A stretch of DNA of 64,000 nt from Vibrio sp. JC009 (GCF_029016485.1 NZ_CP092107.1:1-64000), one strand, 5' to 3'; numbered from the stretch's first letter, positions 1-8,889 are shown. Notes: a model not told the origin generated them from the letters alone. Made by a program: numbers and translations.

Positions 1-1
1 C

Positions 2-148
2 AGTGAGCCAGTAATGCTTTATCTGTTTGTCTCACTATTCGCATGCTACTTCTGGGCGATGAAGAAAATCTGGAAGTTAACCGCGTGGTTCCGTAAATGG
101 CAGACGGATTCAGGGTTGACTGAGAGTAGTGAAAATATTTCTTCGTAA
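2..148 (+). CDS. C-terminal end of an unidentified membrane protein (partial)
   Basis: An open frame enters from the left edge and ends at TAA 146-148, giving 48 residues. The visible part has one strongly hydrophobic segment (LYLFVSLFACYFWAM), then a basic, tryptophan-rich stretch (KKIWKLTAWFRKW) and a polar Ser/Glu tail. This looks like the last membrane helix and cytoplasmic tail of an inner-membrane protein. The start and most of the protein lie outside the window, so I cannot name a family. Confidence 0.55.
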   Translation, partial: SEPVMLYLFVSLFACYFWAMKKIWKLTAWFRKWQTDSGLTESSENISS

Positions 149-266
149 ATAAAAATCTAAAGTAAATTAACTAATTGCCGTTAACTGTAATATAGCAGTT
201 ATTTGATGTGGTTATAGTTCTATACGATTATAGTTTATAGACTTAAACGGCGCTTTTAGGGTTTAC

Positions 267-635
267 ATGAAAAATTTTGCACTTAGTTTAGGAATAGTAC
301 TTTCTCTGCTTTCGCATCCCGTATATGCAGAATATGATTTTACACCCGCTGAAGATAAGCTTTATCACCTTGGCGGGAGCGCGGCTATTGGATTTGGTGC
401 AAACTATTTGATGGGTGATTGGCGGTACGCTTTTGGAGCCTGTGCAGCAATTGGTGCAGCTAAAGAAATCTACGATGAAGACGATTACGGTGGTGCTTCA
501 GTTGAAGATTTTGCCTATGATGTTGTCGGGTGCGCGATAGGTGTTGGTATGAGTGAAGCTCTTGGAGTGAGAATGGCAGTTATACCAGAGCGCAATCTTG
601 ACGGTTTGATGCTTGCTGTTCAGTACGGTTTTTAG
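267..635 (+). CDS. YfiM-like exported protein
   Basis: 122 residues. Residues 1-21 form a signal peptide (charged start, hydrophobic core, cleavage probably after VYA). The mature part contains DKLYHLGGSAAIGFGANY, then a glycine/alanine-rich hydrophobic stretch with AAKEIYDE, then SVEDFAYDVVGCAIG. The order DKxxH, A(S/A)KExxD, W/VxDxAxDVxG matches my memory of the E. coli YfiM family. E. coli YfiM is a lipoprotein, whereas this protein has no lipobox cysteine. It stands alone, with 118 bp to the next gene. Function is unknown; the family call is from motif pattern only. Confidence 0.6.
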   Translation: MKNFALSLGIVLSLLSHPVYAEYDFTPAEDKLYHLGGSAAIGFGANYLMGDWRYAFGACAAIGAAKEIYDEDDYGGASVEDFAYDVVGCAIGVGMSEALGVRMAVIPERNLDGLMLAVQYGF

Positions 636-753
636 CTGCTTAATTAGTTAACCCCCGCTTTTTCCACCCTCTAAACCACTTCTAAACCAACCCCTATTTC
701 CCAGCTGATAATATTCACGTCAGATTTTGAATTAAACACTTAGGGGAATCCAA

Positions 754-1704
754 ATGGAAAAGAAACTTTTTATCGCTGCTGCTTTGCCAATTCTTATCTC
801 AAACGCTGTAAACGCAGCTCCGGGTCCTGCCTGGGCGAGTGCTGATGATATTCCTGCTGCATTTATGGCTGCTGAAGACGCTAACGGTGACGGCAAAGTA
901 ACTCAGAGTGAGTTTAAAGGTCCTGCGAAGGATTTCTCTATGTTCGATAAAAACGGTGACGGTGTTATTGAGCTTTCTGAAGCACCAACGCAGGCTCCGG
1001 GGCAGTCTGGTCCTGCAATGGATCCTAACCTGAAGATGATGGATGTTGTTACCATCAACGGTGTTGAGTTTAAACTTGGTTCGAAGAACGCTTTCTTTGG
1101 CTGGGATGAGCTTCCTGCTGGTTTCAAATACGAAAAGCAGGCAGTTCAGACCTTTACTTCTCCGGACGGCGTAACGCATTACTACCAGGTGGTTTACCTG
1201 CCGGAAGGCAACCTGAACTGGTTCCAGACGGCATACCTTGCTGATAACGCTGGTGGCTACCTTGCTTCTATCACTTCTAAAGAAGAGAACAGCTTTATTT
1301 TCGATATGGTTAATGCTCAGAAGTACTTCTGGAAGTTCCCTGCTTATGTAGAGGGTCAGAGCCATGCGAACCACTATGAAATCTCAATTGGTCCATTCCT
1401 TGGCGGTTACCAGCCGGAAGGTTCTGAAGAACCAGCAGGTGGCTGGAGCTGGTTAAGTGGTGAAAAGTGGACATACAGCAACTGGGCGGTAAACCTGGAT
1501 GACGGTGTGGTTGATAAAGACCCTCGTCCAAACGATCAGCCAAATGACTCTGGTGACGGTCAGCGTATTATGGGCTTTGGTGAGATGAACCTGCCGGTTC
1601 CGACTTGGGGTGACTATATGGACGCTGTTGGTACTTACGGTTATGACAAACTGCCGGGCCGTTCTTATGCGTTTATTATGGAATTTGAGTCCATGCCTAA
1701 GTAA
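754..1704 (+). CDS. Secreted EF-hand / C-type-lectin-like domain protein
   Basis: 316 residues. Residues 1-21 are a Sec signal peptide (ending VNAAP). Two EF-hand loops follow: DANGDGKVTQSE (about 42-53) and DKNGDGVIELSE (about 65-76), both with the D-x-N/D-x-D-G calcium pattern. From about residue 100 to the end the layout is that of a C-type lectin-like fold: GGYLASITSKEENSFI, then WSWLSGEKWTYSNW, a PNDQPND stretch, WGDYMD and a final AFIMEFE strand. In this fold these are the conserved helix, the WIGL-like and ExW core and the calcium-loop region. The cell location is probably periplasmic or extracellular. A good Shine-Dalgarno (AGGGG) precedes the ATG. The ligand is unknown. The stop codon TAA is also the first three bases of a palindromic repeat. 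Confidence 0.75.
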   Translation: MEKKLFIAAALPILISNAVNAAPGPAWASADDIPAAFMAAEDANGDGKVTQSEFKGPAKDFSMFDKNGDGVIELSEAPTQAPGQSGPAMDPNLKMMDVVTINGVEFKLGSKNAFFGWDELPAGFKYEKQAVQTFTSPDGVTHYYQVVYLPEGNLNWFQTAYLADNAGGYLASITSKEENSFIFDMVNAQKYFWKFPAYVEGQSHANHYEISIGPFLGGYQPEGSEEPAGGWSWLSGEKWTYSNWAVNLDDGVVDKDPRPNDQPNDSGDGQRIMGFGEMNLPVPTWGDYMDAVGTYGYDKLPGRSYAFIMEFESMPK

Positions 1705-1752
1705 TACCAATCCCAGTAATCACTGAACAGCTAATTACTGGGATTGATATAA
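1702..1752. repeat. Palindromic intergenic repeat, TAATACCAAT family, copy 1
   Basis: The left arm TAATACCAATCCCAGTAAT pairs with the right arm (ATTACTGGGATTGATATAA) at 17 of 19 positions around an asymmetric centre CACTGAACAGCTA. The same left end and the same centre recur after folE (56533), where an insertion sequence splits the copy. The first three bases serve as the stop codon of the upstream gene in both copies. It could act as a terminator or RNA stability hairpin for the lectin-like gene. Confidence 0.75.
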
Positions 1753-1785
1753 GTTTCAGTTTAATCCACTGATAAATCGAATTTT

Positions 1786-1892
1786 GTCATTCCTGCGGAG
1801 GCAGGAATCTGCTTACAGAAAGTTGTAGAGGTAACTATTTAATGTGACTTTACAACGCGTTGATAGTAGATCCCTGCCTTCGCAGGGATGAC
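1786..1892. repeat. GTCAT(T/C)CC...GG(G/A)ATGAC inverted-repeat element, copy 1
   Basis: A 107-bp element bounded by 25-bp inverted arms (first arm GTCATTCCTGCGGAGGCAGG..., mirrored at 22 of 25 positions by the right end). Each arm is itself a short palindrome (CCTGC...GCAGG). The interior contains TTGTAGAG and TACAACGCGTTGATAG. A second element at 48545-48663 shares the outer GTCATCCC/GGGATGAC ends and this core. It resembles the miniature, non-coding dispersed elements common in gamma-proteobacterial genomes. Confidence 0.75.
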
Positions 1893-1917
1893 CTTATTTG
1901 GTATAGCGGATAGAAAT

Positions 1918-2382
1918 CTACTCTTCTAAAGCAGCATCAATAACCGCATAAACATCCTGCTCGCTATTACATGCCAGCAGTTTTTCTACGTTTACCCCGG
2001 TTTCACTCTCTTCGTCATCAAGTACCTGAGTGACTTCCATCAAGCCTTCCATATGCTCATCAGAAGAGCTGCCTGCGAGGGTGATCATCACTTTTACCTG
2101 CTCACCTTCAATTTCAAGCGGCTCGGCAAGGGTGACCAGTGCAAAAGCGGTACGGTTTACGCCATCTTCCGGGCGGGCATGGGGCATAGCAAAATCAGGC
2201 GCAATACAGATGTACGGTCCCAGTTCTTCAATACTGCTGATAATGGCGTTGTAGTAGCGGGGCTCAACCGCGCCGGATGCAACCAGCATATCTGTGCCAA
2301 CCTTTATTGCATCACGCCAGTTATCTGTTTTTACATTCAGTTTAATAGATTGGTTATCGATAAGGGATTGCTTAAAGCCCAT
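1918..2382 (-). CDS. ulaC: PTS ascorbate-type EIIA component
   Basis: 154 residues, the usual length of UlaC/SgaA-type EIIA proteins. The phosphorylatable histidine lies in FAMPHARPEDG (about residue 67), the classic PTS EIIA type-2 active site. The protein would be cytoplasmic, receiving phosphate from HPr and passing it to the EIIB domain. It is downstream of, and in the same direction as, the fused UlaA-UlaB gene, separated by 160 bp that hold a large hairpin. Assignment to the ascorbate family rests on the neighbouring UlaA-type permease and the UlaR-type regulator. I see no ulaD/E/F/G catabolic genes here. Confidence 0.85.
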   Translation of the reverse strand: MGFKQSLIDNQSIKLNVKTDNWRDAIKVGTDMLVASGAVEPRYYNAIISSIEELGPYICIAPDFAMPHARPEDGVNRTAFALVTLAEPLEIEGEQVKVMITLAGSSSDEHMEGLMEVTQVLDDEESETGVNVEKLLACNSEQDVYAVIDAALEE

Positions 2383-2426
2383 GAAAATCTCCGTGTAAAT
2401 TATTTTTTTCGAATACTTTGACTACC

Positions 2427-2533
2427 GGCAAGCAAGCGGGCATCGAACACAGACACGCATAAATACATCCTTGTAGCTCTGCTTTGCCATTCATGGCAAA
2501 GAAGGTCTGCTTATCGATACCCACTCGCTTGCC
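2427..2533. repeat. Long nested hairpin between ulaAB and ulaC
   Basis: The outer arms GGCAAGCAAGCGGGCATCGA (2427-2446) and its near complement at 2514-2533 match at 17 of 20 positions. Inside lies a second perfect hairpin, TTTGCCATTCATGGCAAA. As a transcript in the ula direction it would form a long branched stem between the IIC-IIB and IIA genes. It may be a REP-like element that uncouples expression of the two genes, or an mRNA stabiliser. No second copy was seen in this window. Confidence 0.6.
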
Positions 2534-2542
2534 TCAGAGGAA

Positions 2543-4333
2543 TTATGCTTGATTTGTTTTTTTAATTAGTTCGACCAGTTCATCACCGAATGAGTTGGGG
2601 TTCAGCATATTCTGTACACCAAGTACAAACTTGCCTTCGCCCACTTCCATTTCACCGGCTAAGTGTTTAGATGAAACGATAATATCCGTGGTTTCCAGTT
2701 TTGACTTGTAGTCTGTGATGGCGCAGGAATCCATTACGTGCGGGATGCCTTTCTTCTCAAGGTATTTGCCGATTTTCATCTTCATCATCATAGATGAACC
2801 CTGACCATTGCCGCAGACAGCAAGAATGCTCACAGGGTAAACCCCGCCGGTTTGTTCAATGGCTTTCTCTACCACAGCGGTGATCTCAGGCTGCTCATGA
2901 ATTGGTTTTGTCAGTGAGACAAGGCTTTTTTCTGCGTCTTCTTCGGCTCTTAGCTGCCTTGAAGCGTAATACATATAGACGCCTGCCAGCATCAGAATGA
3001 CAAAGAAAAAGGCTTTAGAAACAGATAAACCTGCAAACAGAGGAGGGAATACCAACGCCCAGTCCGCCATACCCATCCAGCCACTGAATTGGGCTCCGTG
3101 GCTGTTGACCAGATGAACTGCCCACGCTGAGCCAACGACTTCTATGATGCCCATAATAAAGCAGATCTTCATCACCGCTTTCCAGCCACCAAAGTGGTTG
3201 GCAAACACACCGATAGTGGCGTTTGAGAAGAACATAGGAATAAAGCCGGGGATGATCATAATTGGCGCATCCAGCGCCAGCATTGCCAGTACGGCGGTAA
3301 ACTGACCAATCGCACCCCACATAAAACCAAATACCATAGCATTGGGTGAGAAGGCATAGATAGCTGCACAGTCGATGGCGAGAACAGCGTTAGGGATCAG
3401 ACGTTCTGAAATACCTTTAAAGGCTTCAGACAGTTCGGCAACGAACATACGTACACCAGCGATAATTATCTGAATGGCAACGGCGAACTTAAGTCCGGTT
3501 TCAAGGATATAAATAGTCCAGTGAGTGGTTCCTGCCATGGTTTGCAGGTTATCCAGACCGAAGGAGAGCAGAATAAGGCCGAAGAATACCGTCATAACAA
3601 TGGCTGTTGCTGCAATGCTGTCATGGAAGATATGCAGCCATTTTGGCAGTTCTATCTGATCAACACTGTCTTCTTTGTCGCCGAGTTTTGGGGCTACCTT
3701 TGTTGCTATCCATGAGGCTACCTGTTGCTGGTGACCAATGGAAAAGCCAGCTCCACCTGTCACTTCTTCGGTGGCCTTAAACATAATGTTGGAGGATATT
3801 CCCCAGTAAAGCGCCATTAATACCGCGGAGCAGATAATGGTTTCCCACATGGAAGCGCCAAGAAGCAGGTAAAAAACAGCAACCAGCCCGGCTTGCTGGA
3901 ACATAATATGGCCGGTCAGCATAATGGTGCGGATGCCGGTATAGCGGCGCAGCATCACCAGAAGAATATTTAAGCCAAGTGCCAGAAGAACGGTATAACC
4001 CACCCAGGAATAGTTATCACCCATGGTTTCCATGGTGGAGATCATCGCGGTATAAGGGTCAATCACCGAACCTGCCAGTCCATGAAATTCAGAAAGCTTT
4101 TCGATTACCGGTTTAAAACCACTGACCAGTGTTCCGGCACCAACCTGCACAAGCATAAAGCCGACAATGGTCTTAATGGTTCCGGCAATAACAGAAGAAG
4201 GACTTCTGCGCAGCAGGCAGTAACCGATACAGGTAACAAGGCCAAGCAGCAGAGGTGCCTTTGTCATTACCTGAGTATAGAAAATGTAAAATGCGTCGTA
4301 GAGATGCTGCAAGGTGTACCCCGTTTTGTGCAT
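2543..4333 (-). CDS. PTS ascorbate-type permease, EIIC-EIIB fusion (UlaA-UlaB)
   Basis: 596 residues. About the first 460 residues are a polytopic membrane domain of the UlaA/SgaT type (for example [21 protein letters not shown] near 65-85 and many hydrophobic helices). After a charged linker, residues about 500-596 form an EIIB domain beginning [20 protein letters not shown], whose cysteine is the phosphorylation site. In E. coli UlaA (about 465 aa) and UlaB (about 101 aa) are separate, so this is a natural fusion. It imports L-ascorbate (or a related acid sugar) as the phosphate across the inner membrane. It is divergent from ulaR, which probably represses it, and a possible CRP-like half-palindrome lies near 4377-4392. 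Confidence 0.88.
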   Translation of the reverse strand: MHKTGYTLQHLYDAFYIFYTQVMTKAPLLLGLVTCIGYCLLRRSPSSVIAGTIKTIVGFMLVQVGAGTLVSGFKPVIEKLSEFHGLAGSVIDPYTAMISTMETMGDNYSWVGYTVLLALGLNILLVMLRRYTGIRTIMLTGHIMFQQAGLVAVFYLLLGASMWETIICSAVLMALYWGISSNIMFKATEEVTGGAGFSIGHQQQVASWIATKVAPKLGDKEDSVDQIELPKWLHIFHDSIAATAIVMTVFFGLILLSFGLDNLQTMAGTTHWTIYILETGLKFAVAIQIIIAGVRMFVAELSEAFKGISERLIPNAVLAIDCAAIYAFSPNAMVFGFMWGAIGQFTAVLAMLALDAPIMIIPGFIPMFFSNATIGVFANHFGGWKAVMKICFIMGIIEVVGSAWAVHLVNSHGAQFSGWMGMADWALVFPPLFAGLSVSKAFFFVILMLAGVYMYYASRQLRAEEDAEKSLVSLTKPIHEQPEITAVVEKAIEQTGGVYPVSILAVCGNGQGSSMMMKMKIGKYLEKKGIPHVMDSCAITDYKSKLETTDIIVSSKHLAGEMEVGEGKFVLGVQNMLNPNSFGDELVELIKKTNQA

Positions 4334-4670
4334 CTGATCTTAGAATCAATCGTCGGCGTAACCTTACCAAGCTGAAAGTGTGATTCAATGAACACTTTTG
4401 ACTATTTTGATGCTCATCATACTTATTGATACTAATGATATAAAAGCGTAGTGGCGATCACGATTTAACTAAGAACCTTGGGTTGTTATTATTATTTCAT
4501 TAAAAACAGTAAGTTATATAATCATGGGTTCATGAGGAGTTTTTGTTAATGGAAATTGACGAAATTCTTTGTGATGATTACTATCAGAATGAATCAAAAA
4601 AAATCAGTTTTTAGTCAGGTGATGATTGTTGGGAGTCGCTTGGACTTAGCCTTGAGGTTGATAAAAAAAT
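4334..4670. promoter_or_regulatory. Divergent control region between ulaAB and ulaR
   Basis: 337 bp, AT-rich, without a convincing gene. An imperfect palindrome AAGTGT-N10-ACACTT at about 4375-4396 includes TGTGATTCAATGAACA, which is partly CRP-like (good left half, weak right half). The rest holds the two divergent promoters, which I cannot place exactly. UlaR and CRP control is inferred from the E. coli ula system. Confidence 0.4.
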
Positions 4671-5432
4671 ATGAATGAAGTACAAAGGCACAACGGAATT
4701 TTGGCTTTACTGGATGAAAAACGTTCTATAAGTGTGGCTATGATTGTCGATACTTTTGAGATTTCTCCGGCAACAGCCAGGCGCGATCTGACCAAGTTGG
4801 ATGAGCAGGGAAGGCTGATAAAAGTCCGAAACGGCGCAGAGCGGATAGAAAAAGAGAGTAACAGTGTTCACTGGTCACCGCTTACGATGGGCAATACGGT
4901 TAACTATAACGAGAAGTCGCAGATAGCGGTAAAGGCCGCCAGTCTGTGCAATAGCGGCGACAGCGTCGTTATTAACTGTGGTTCTACTGCTTTTATGCTG
5001 GGGCAGGAGCTTTGTGGCCGGGACGTTAAAATTATCACCAACTATTTCCCGCTGGCCTGTTATCTGATTGAGCAGGATCACGATGGCGTGATTATTACCG
5101 GTGGTCTGTACAACAAATCTAAAAGCATACTGCTTAACCCGACCCCGGAACTTTCGGGAGCTTATGCGGGTAACTGGATGTTTACCAGTGGTAAAGGCCT
5201 GACCGCGCAGGGCCTGTATAAAACAGATATGCTGAGCGCCGTTGCTGAGCAAACCATGCTGGAGCAGGTGGATAAACTTGTGGTGGTAGTGGACAGCTCA
5301 AAAGTCGGCCAGCGAACGGGTATGCTGTTCTCCACTCCAGCCAAGATAGATATTGTGATCACGGGTAAAAATGCTGATAAGGACGTGGTGCAGGCACTCC
5401 GGGATAAAGGTGTCGAGGTTATTCTGGTCTAG
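4671..5432 (+). CDS. ulaR: DeoR-family repressor, UlaR orthologue
   Basis: 253 residues (E. coli UlaR 251). The N-terminal DeoR helix-turn-helix is plain (ISPATARRDLTKLDEQGRLIK, about 30-50). The C-terminal sensor domain closely matches my memory of UlaR: VVINCGSTAFMLGQELCG (about 100-117), IITNYFPLACYLI, then NWMFTSGKGLTAQGLYKTD and VVDSSKVGQRTGMLFS. UlaR binds L-ascorbate-6-phosphate and represses the ula operon. Divergence from the fused ulaAB gene supports that role here. A terminator-like hairpin follows directly. Confidence 0.9.
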   Translation: MNEVQRHNGILALLDEKRSISVAMIVDTFEISPATARRDLTKLDEQGRLIKVRNGAERIEKESNSVHWSPLTMGNTVNYNEKSQIAVKAASLCNSGDSVVINCGSTAFMLGQELCGRDVKIITNYFPLACYLIEQDHDGVIITGGLYNKSKSILLNPTPELSGAYAGNWMFTSGKGLTAQGLYKTDMLSAVAEQTMLEQVDKLVVVVDSSKVGQRTGMLFSTPAKIDIVITGKNADKDVVQALRDKGVEVILV

Positions 5433-5433
5433 T

Positions 5434-5467
5434 AAAAGAGGGGGGAGAAGTTCTCCCCTTTCTTTTT
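5434..5467 (+). terminator. Rho-independent terminator after ulaR
   Basis: A GC-rich hairpin (GGGGGAGAA / TTCTCCCC) is followed by a T-rich run (TTTCTTTTT). It begins two bases after the ulaR stop and reaches the stop of the convergent solute-binding gene, so it may serve both. Confidence 0.75.
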
Positions 5468-6251
5468 ACTCCTGACTATGAAGATACTTATCCTTTAGCT
5501 TCTCAATAATACCTTCCTGAATAAGCTCAGTAAGAATTGTGCTTATCTCGTCCCGCCTGTCCGAAAGGGGAGAGTTTTTGGACAGAGCCAGATATACATT
5601 CATCGGTTTAGAGTATTTGTAATCGGCTTTGACAATTTGACCTTCAAAGCCAAGCTCCTTGATTTTAAATTCACCAACTTCTTCGGTCATAATAAAAGTG
5701 TCCAAGCGTCCGGCGAGCAGCATCTTCAGTAATTGCTCTGTGGACTTGCCTGAAAACTTGTCCAGTGAAGTATCGTGATCAAAGGGTTCAAAGTAATGGT
5801 TCTTATCAAAAGTACCAATAGTCAGGCCTTTCAGGTCGTCATACTTGCTGATTGTATTTTCGTTCCCTTTCAGCACAAAGAAGGCCTTATTGCTTTGTGT
5901 AACATAAGGCGGCTCGATGAAATAGGCAAAGGCCTCTCTTTGAGGCCGGCGTAATAAACTTGTGATGATATCCACATCACCGGTTTCCAGCCTTCTTAGT
6001 CCGCGCTTCCAGGGGTAGGGAGTGACCTCCAGATCCAAATCCATTCGCTCTGCTATCATCGCCATCAGTTCGATATCTATTCCGCTTAGGTTTCCGCCCG
6101 CTGTGACGGTTTTCCACGGTACAAACTCAGTGAAGGAGACTCGTAGTGCGTCCTTTTCAGTACCCGCATACGTTAAACAGCTGGCAAGGCTAAGACAACT
6201 TATAAAGAGCATCCGCAGCCAAACCGATTTTGTTGATAGATTCAAAAGCAT
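5466..6251 (-). CDS. Periplasmic solute-binding protein, amino-acid type (SBP_bac_3)
   Basis: About 261 residues from the ATG at 6251. That start leaves an ordinary signal peptide (LRMLFISCLSLASCLTYA); the frame stays open to an ATG at 6290 but with no better ribosome site. The mature protein has the extracellular solute-binding family 3 pattern: LRVSFTEFVPWK, then GIDIELMAMIAERM, PYPWKRGLRRLETGDVDII and LKGLTIGTFDKN. No permease or ATPase lies next to it, so it may be an orphan binding protein or a sensor-linked one. Such stand-alone proteins are common in Vibrio. The ligand is unknown. Confidence 0.75.
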   Translation of the reverse strand: MLLNLSTKSVWLRMLFISCLSLASCLTYAGTEKDALRVSFTEFVPWKTVTAGGNLSGIDIELMAMIAERMDLDLEVTPYPWKRGLRRLETGDVDIITSLLRRPQREAFAYFIEPPYVTQSNKAFFVLKGNENTISKYDDLKGLTIGTFDKNHYFEPFDHDTSLDKFSGKSTEQLLKMLLAGRLDTFIMTEEVGEFKIKELGFEGQIVKADYKYSKPMNVYLALSKNSPLSDRRDEISTILTELIQEGIIEKLKDKYLHSQE

Positions 6252-6395
6252 ACTTACTGATATTTTTTTATGAACGGTACTGTGTATCATAACTTGGGAT
6301 GATTTTTCTGACTATATTTGTATAAGAAATGTTATCAGATAAACGGAATTTATATGTACAGACATGGTGAGTCCTCAGTATCCAGAGAAGGCTGC

Positions 6396-6761
6396 ATGAT
6401 AATTAATAAAATAGGCGGGCCTCACAACGAATATGATGTGACTGAAACCATCAGAAAGCTGAGAGAAGAGATAGAGAGCTTAAATGGTTTGCCATTTGTT
6501 GAGCTGGTTGATGCGCGGGATCTTAAGGGAATCACCCCGGAAGGTTATGAAGTTGTGGAAGAGTATTATCGTTGGATAATTGAGAAAGGTATTGTAGCGA
6601 AAGCTTATGTGACTAATAATCCGATACTGGCTGAAATAGGAAAAAAAAGAGTCCCTGAAGCTGAACAAACTAACATAAGACTCTTTTCCGATATTAATGA
6701 GGCAAAACACTGGCTACTGCAGGAGCTGCAAAAGCACGAGAGCAGCAAGCAGCGAGCCTGA
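6396..6761 (+). CDS. Hypothetical protein, possibly SpoIIAA/STAS-like fold
   Basis: 121 residues from the ATG at 6396, chosen because GAGAAGG lies four to five bases upstream. The frame is open further upstream without a good ribosome site. No signal peptide or membrane segment is visible. The alternation of strands and helices (FVELVDARDLKGITPEGYEVVEEYYRW ... VAKAYVTNNPILAEI ... IRLFSDINEAKHWL) is reminiscent of SpoIIAA-like/STAS proteins, but I cannot confirm this. Its stop touches that of the convergent lipoprotein gene (6761/6762). Function unknown. Confidence 0.6.
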   Translation: MIINKIGGPHNEYDVTETIRKLREEIESLNGLPFVELVDARDLKGITPEGYEVVEEYYRWIIEKGIVAKAYVTNNPILAEIGKKRVPEAEQTNIRLFSDINEAKHWLLQELQKHESSKQRA

Positions 6762-7319
6762 CTATTCAAGCAATTCGATGACCAGTTTATTGTCCTTGAT
6801 GACCAGATTAGGTTCAGCTGTCTTTAACAATGCAGCCTGAACACTGGCGTCATCAAGCTTGTAGACAGGCTGCTGTGAAAGCGCAAAGCCAATCATTGAA
6901 ACTGCCGGTTTTAACAGGGTTTCCAGCTCAGGTGGCAGAGTCCGGTTTTTCTCATTAAATTGTTCCAGCCGGAGTGATTTAAGGAATATTTCACCGCTTT
7001 TGGCGTCATATTCCGGAACAGCACTAAACTCAATATCCAGATCCAGCGACATGTCTTTTTTCGCAAACATTTCTATCTGCGCGCCGGTATTGGCAAACAC
7101 TGATATCCGGTCAGTATCGGCCCGGCCAATCTTCACTTTCAGATCTTCCACTGACACTTGAGCGTACATAACATTCTCTACGCCTACAGAGTGCTCAAAA
7201 TGCATATTGTCCTGAAGGTAACTGGAAATATCTCCCTCTGTGACGCTTAAGCTGACGCAGGCTGAAAGGGAGAAAAGAGCGGATATAAGGATAAATAATT
7301 GGGTTGCTTTTTTTATCAT
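6762..7319 (-). CDS. DUF1439 lipoprotein (YceB-like)
   Basis: 185 residues. The lipobox LSAC at residues 18-21 predicts a lipid-anchored protein. The mature part (SLSVTEGDISSYLQDN..., then LDIEFSAVPEYDAKSGEIFLKSLRLEQF and a C-terminal ...DNKLVIELL) matches the DUF1439/YceB pattern as I remember it. Family members are small outer-membrane-linked lipoproteins of unsettled role. The gene is monocistronic or follows glpK at 82 bp. Confidence 0.7.
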   Translation of the reverse strand: MIKKATQLFILISALFSLSACVSLSVTEGDISSYLQDNMHFEHSVGVENVMYAQVSVEDLKVKIGRADTDRISVFANTGAQIEMFAKKDMSLDLDIEFSAVPEYDAKSGEIFLKSLRLEQFNEKNRTLPPELETLLKPAVSMIGFALSQQPVYKLDDASVQAALLKTAEPNLVIKDNKLVIELLE

Positions 7320-7401
7320 GGATACTGACTTTTGTGAGTTATCATGACTAAATCAAAGCCATAAAAACAACAGCTGTCAAGCCAGTATCCATTTGCTCTG
7401 T

Positions 7402-8889
7402 TTAACTTTTGGTTCTTTCCACTGCCTCAAGCCAGCCTTTATAACTCTTAGCTCTGGCCTCAAGACTCATCTCCGGAAGAAATTGCTTATCAATCTCTTT
7501 CTTGTCCGATAGTTCATTGAAGCTATTCCAGTAGCCAATAGCCAGCCCTGCCAGCATTGCTGCGCCAAGTGCAGTCGACTCCCGGACTTTTGGCCGGACG
7601 ACTTTAGTGCCCATAATATCTGACTGGAATTGCATCAGAAAGTCATTGGCAACGGCACCGCCGTCAACGCGCAACTGGTTTAGCTTCAGGCCGGAGTCAT
7701 CCTGCATGGCTTCTAACACATCTCTGCTTTGATAGGCAATAGATTCAAGCGCTGCGCGGATAATATGATTTTTGTTTACGCCACGGGTCAGTCCGGTGAT
7801 GGTCCCTCTCGCGTGCGGATCCCAGTATGGAGCGCCCAGCCCGACAAAGGCCGGAACCATATAAACGCCATTTGAGTCTTCCACTTTTTCTGCGAAATAC
7901 TGGGTGTCGGAGGCATCCTTAATCAAACCGAGTTCATCGCGCAGCCACTGAATGGTGGCGCCACCCATAAATACACTGCCTTCCAGTGCATAGGCAAGCT
8001 CGTCACCAATTTTGTAGGCGATGGTAGTAAGCAGGCCATTTTTTGACTTAATGGCTTTGGAGCCAGTGTTCAACAGCAGGAAGCAGCCGGTTCCATAGGT
8101 ATTTTTGGCCAGACCTTTTTTGATACATTGCTGACCAACCATGGCTGCCTGCTGGTCTCCGGCGATGCCCGCAATAGGGATGTGAGTACCGCCACCAATA
8201 TTGGCATACCCGTAAACTTCGCTGCTGGATTTCACTTCAGGTAACATGGAGCGTGGAATATTAAATAATTCCAGTAACTTATCATCCCATTCCAGAGTGT
8301 GAATGTTAAACAGCATGGTACGGGAAGCGTTGCTTACATCAGTAACATGAGTTTCTCCGGCGGTTAATTTCCACACCAGCCAGGTGTCCACAGTGCCGAA
8401 TAGCAAGTCTCCGCGCTCGGCTTTTTCACGGGCACCTTCAACGTTATCCAGAATCCACTCTACCTTGGAGCCTGAGAAATAAGCGTCAAGTACAAGCCCG
8501 GTGGTTTTACGAATATACTCTTCATGGCCCTGCTCTTTCAGTTCATCACAGCGATGGGCGGTACGGCGGCACTGCCAGACAATGGCGTTATAAACCGGCT
8601 CCCCGGTTGTCTTGTCCCAGACAATGGTGGTTTCACGCTGGTTAGTGATACCCAGAGCGGCGACATCATGTGTGCTAATACCGGTCTGAGCCAGCACTTC
8701 GGTAAGGGAAGAGCGCTGGGTAGCCCAGATTTCGATTGGATCGTGTTCCACCCAGCCAGGCTTAGGATAGATCTGGCTGAACTCACGTTGGGTCGTGCTG
8801 ATGATATTGGCATTGTGACCAAAAATAATTGCTCTTGAACTAGTCGTTCCCTGATCCAGAGCAACAACGACTTGCTTCTTGCGTTTCAT
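7402..8889 (-). CDS. glpK: Glycerol kinase
   Basis: 495 residues (E. coli GlpK about 502). The FGGY-kinase signature is clear: [16 protein letters not shown] at the N-terminus (phosphate-binding motif), [13 protein letters not shown], and the [12 protein letters not shown] and [15 protein letters not shown] motifs. It phosphorylates glycerol to sn-glycerol-3-phosphate with ATP in the cytoplasm. No glpF or other glp gene adjoins it. A LysR-type gene is encoded upstream in the same direction. Family assignment is secure. Confidence 0.96.
   Translation of the reverse strand: MKRKKQVVVALDQGTTSSRAIIFGHNANIISTTQREFSQIYPKPGWVEHDPIEIWATQRSSLTEVLAQTGISTHDVAALGITNQRETTIVWDKTTGEPVYNAIVWQCRRTAHRCDELKEQGHEEYIRKTTGLVLDAYFSGSKVEWILDNVEGAREKAERGDLLFGTVDTWLVWKLTAGETHVTDVSNASRTMLFNIHTLEWDDKLLELFNIPRSMLPEVKSSSEVYGYANIGGGTHIPIAGIAGDQQAAMVGQQCIKKGLAKNTYGTGCFLLLNTGSKAIKSKNGLLTTIAYKIGDELAYALEGSVFMGGATIQWLRDELGLIKDASDTQYFAEKVEDSNGVYMVPAFVGLGAPYWDPHARGTITGLTRGVNKNHIIRAALESIAYQSRDVLEAMQDDSGLKLNQLRVDGGAVANDFLMQFQSDIMGTKVVRPKVRESTALGAAMLAGLAIGYWNSFNELSDKKEIDKQFLPEMSLEARAKSYKGWLEAVERTKS

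Noticed and set aside
799..1374. 191-codon minus-strand frame within the lectin-like gene
   Set aside because: The plus-strand product has a signal peptide, EF-hands and lectin-like motifs; the minus frame has none.
4549..4614. Short 21-codon frame (MEIDEILCDDYYQNE...) before ulaR
   Set aside because: No clear Shine-Dalgarno and too short to support; possibly a leader peptide but without evidence.
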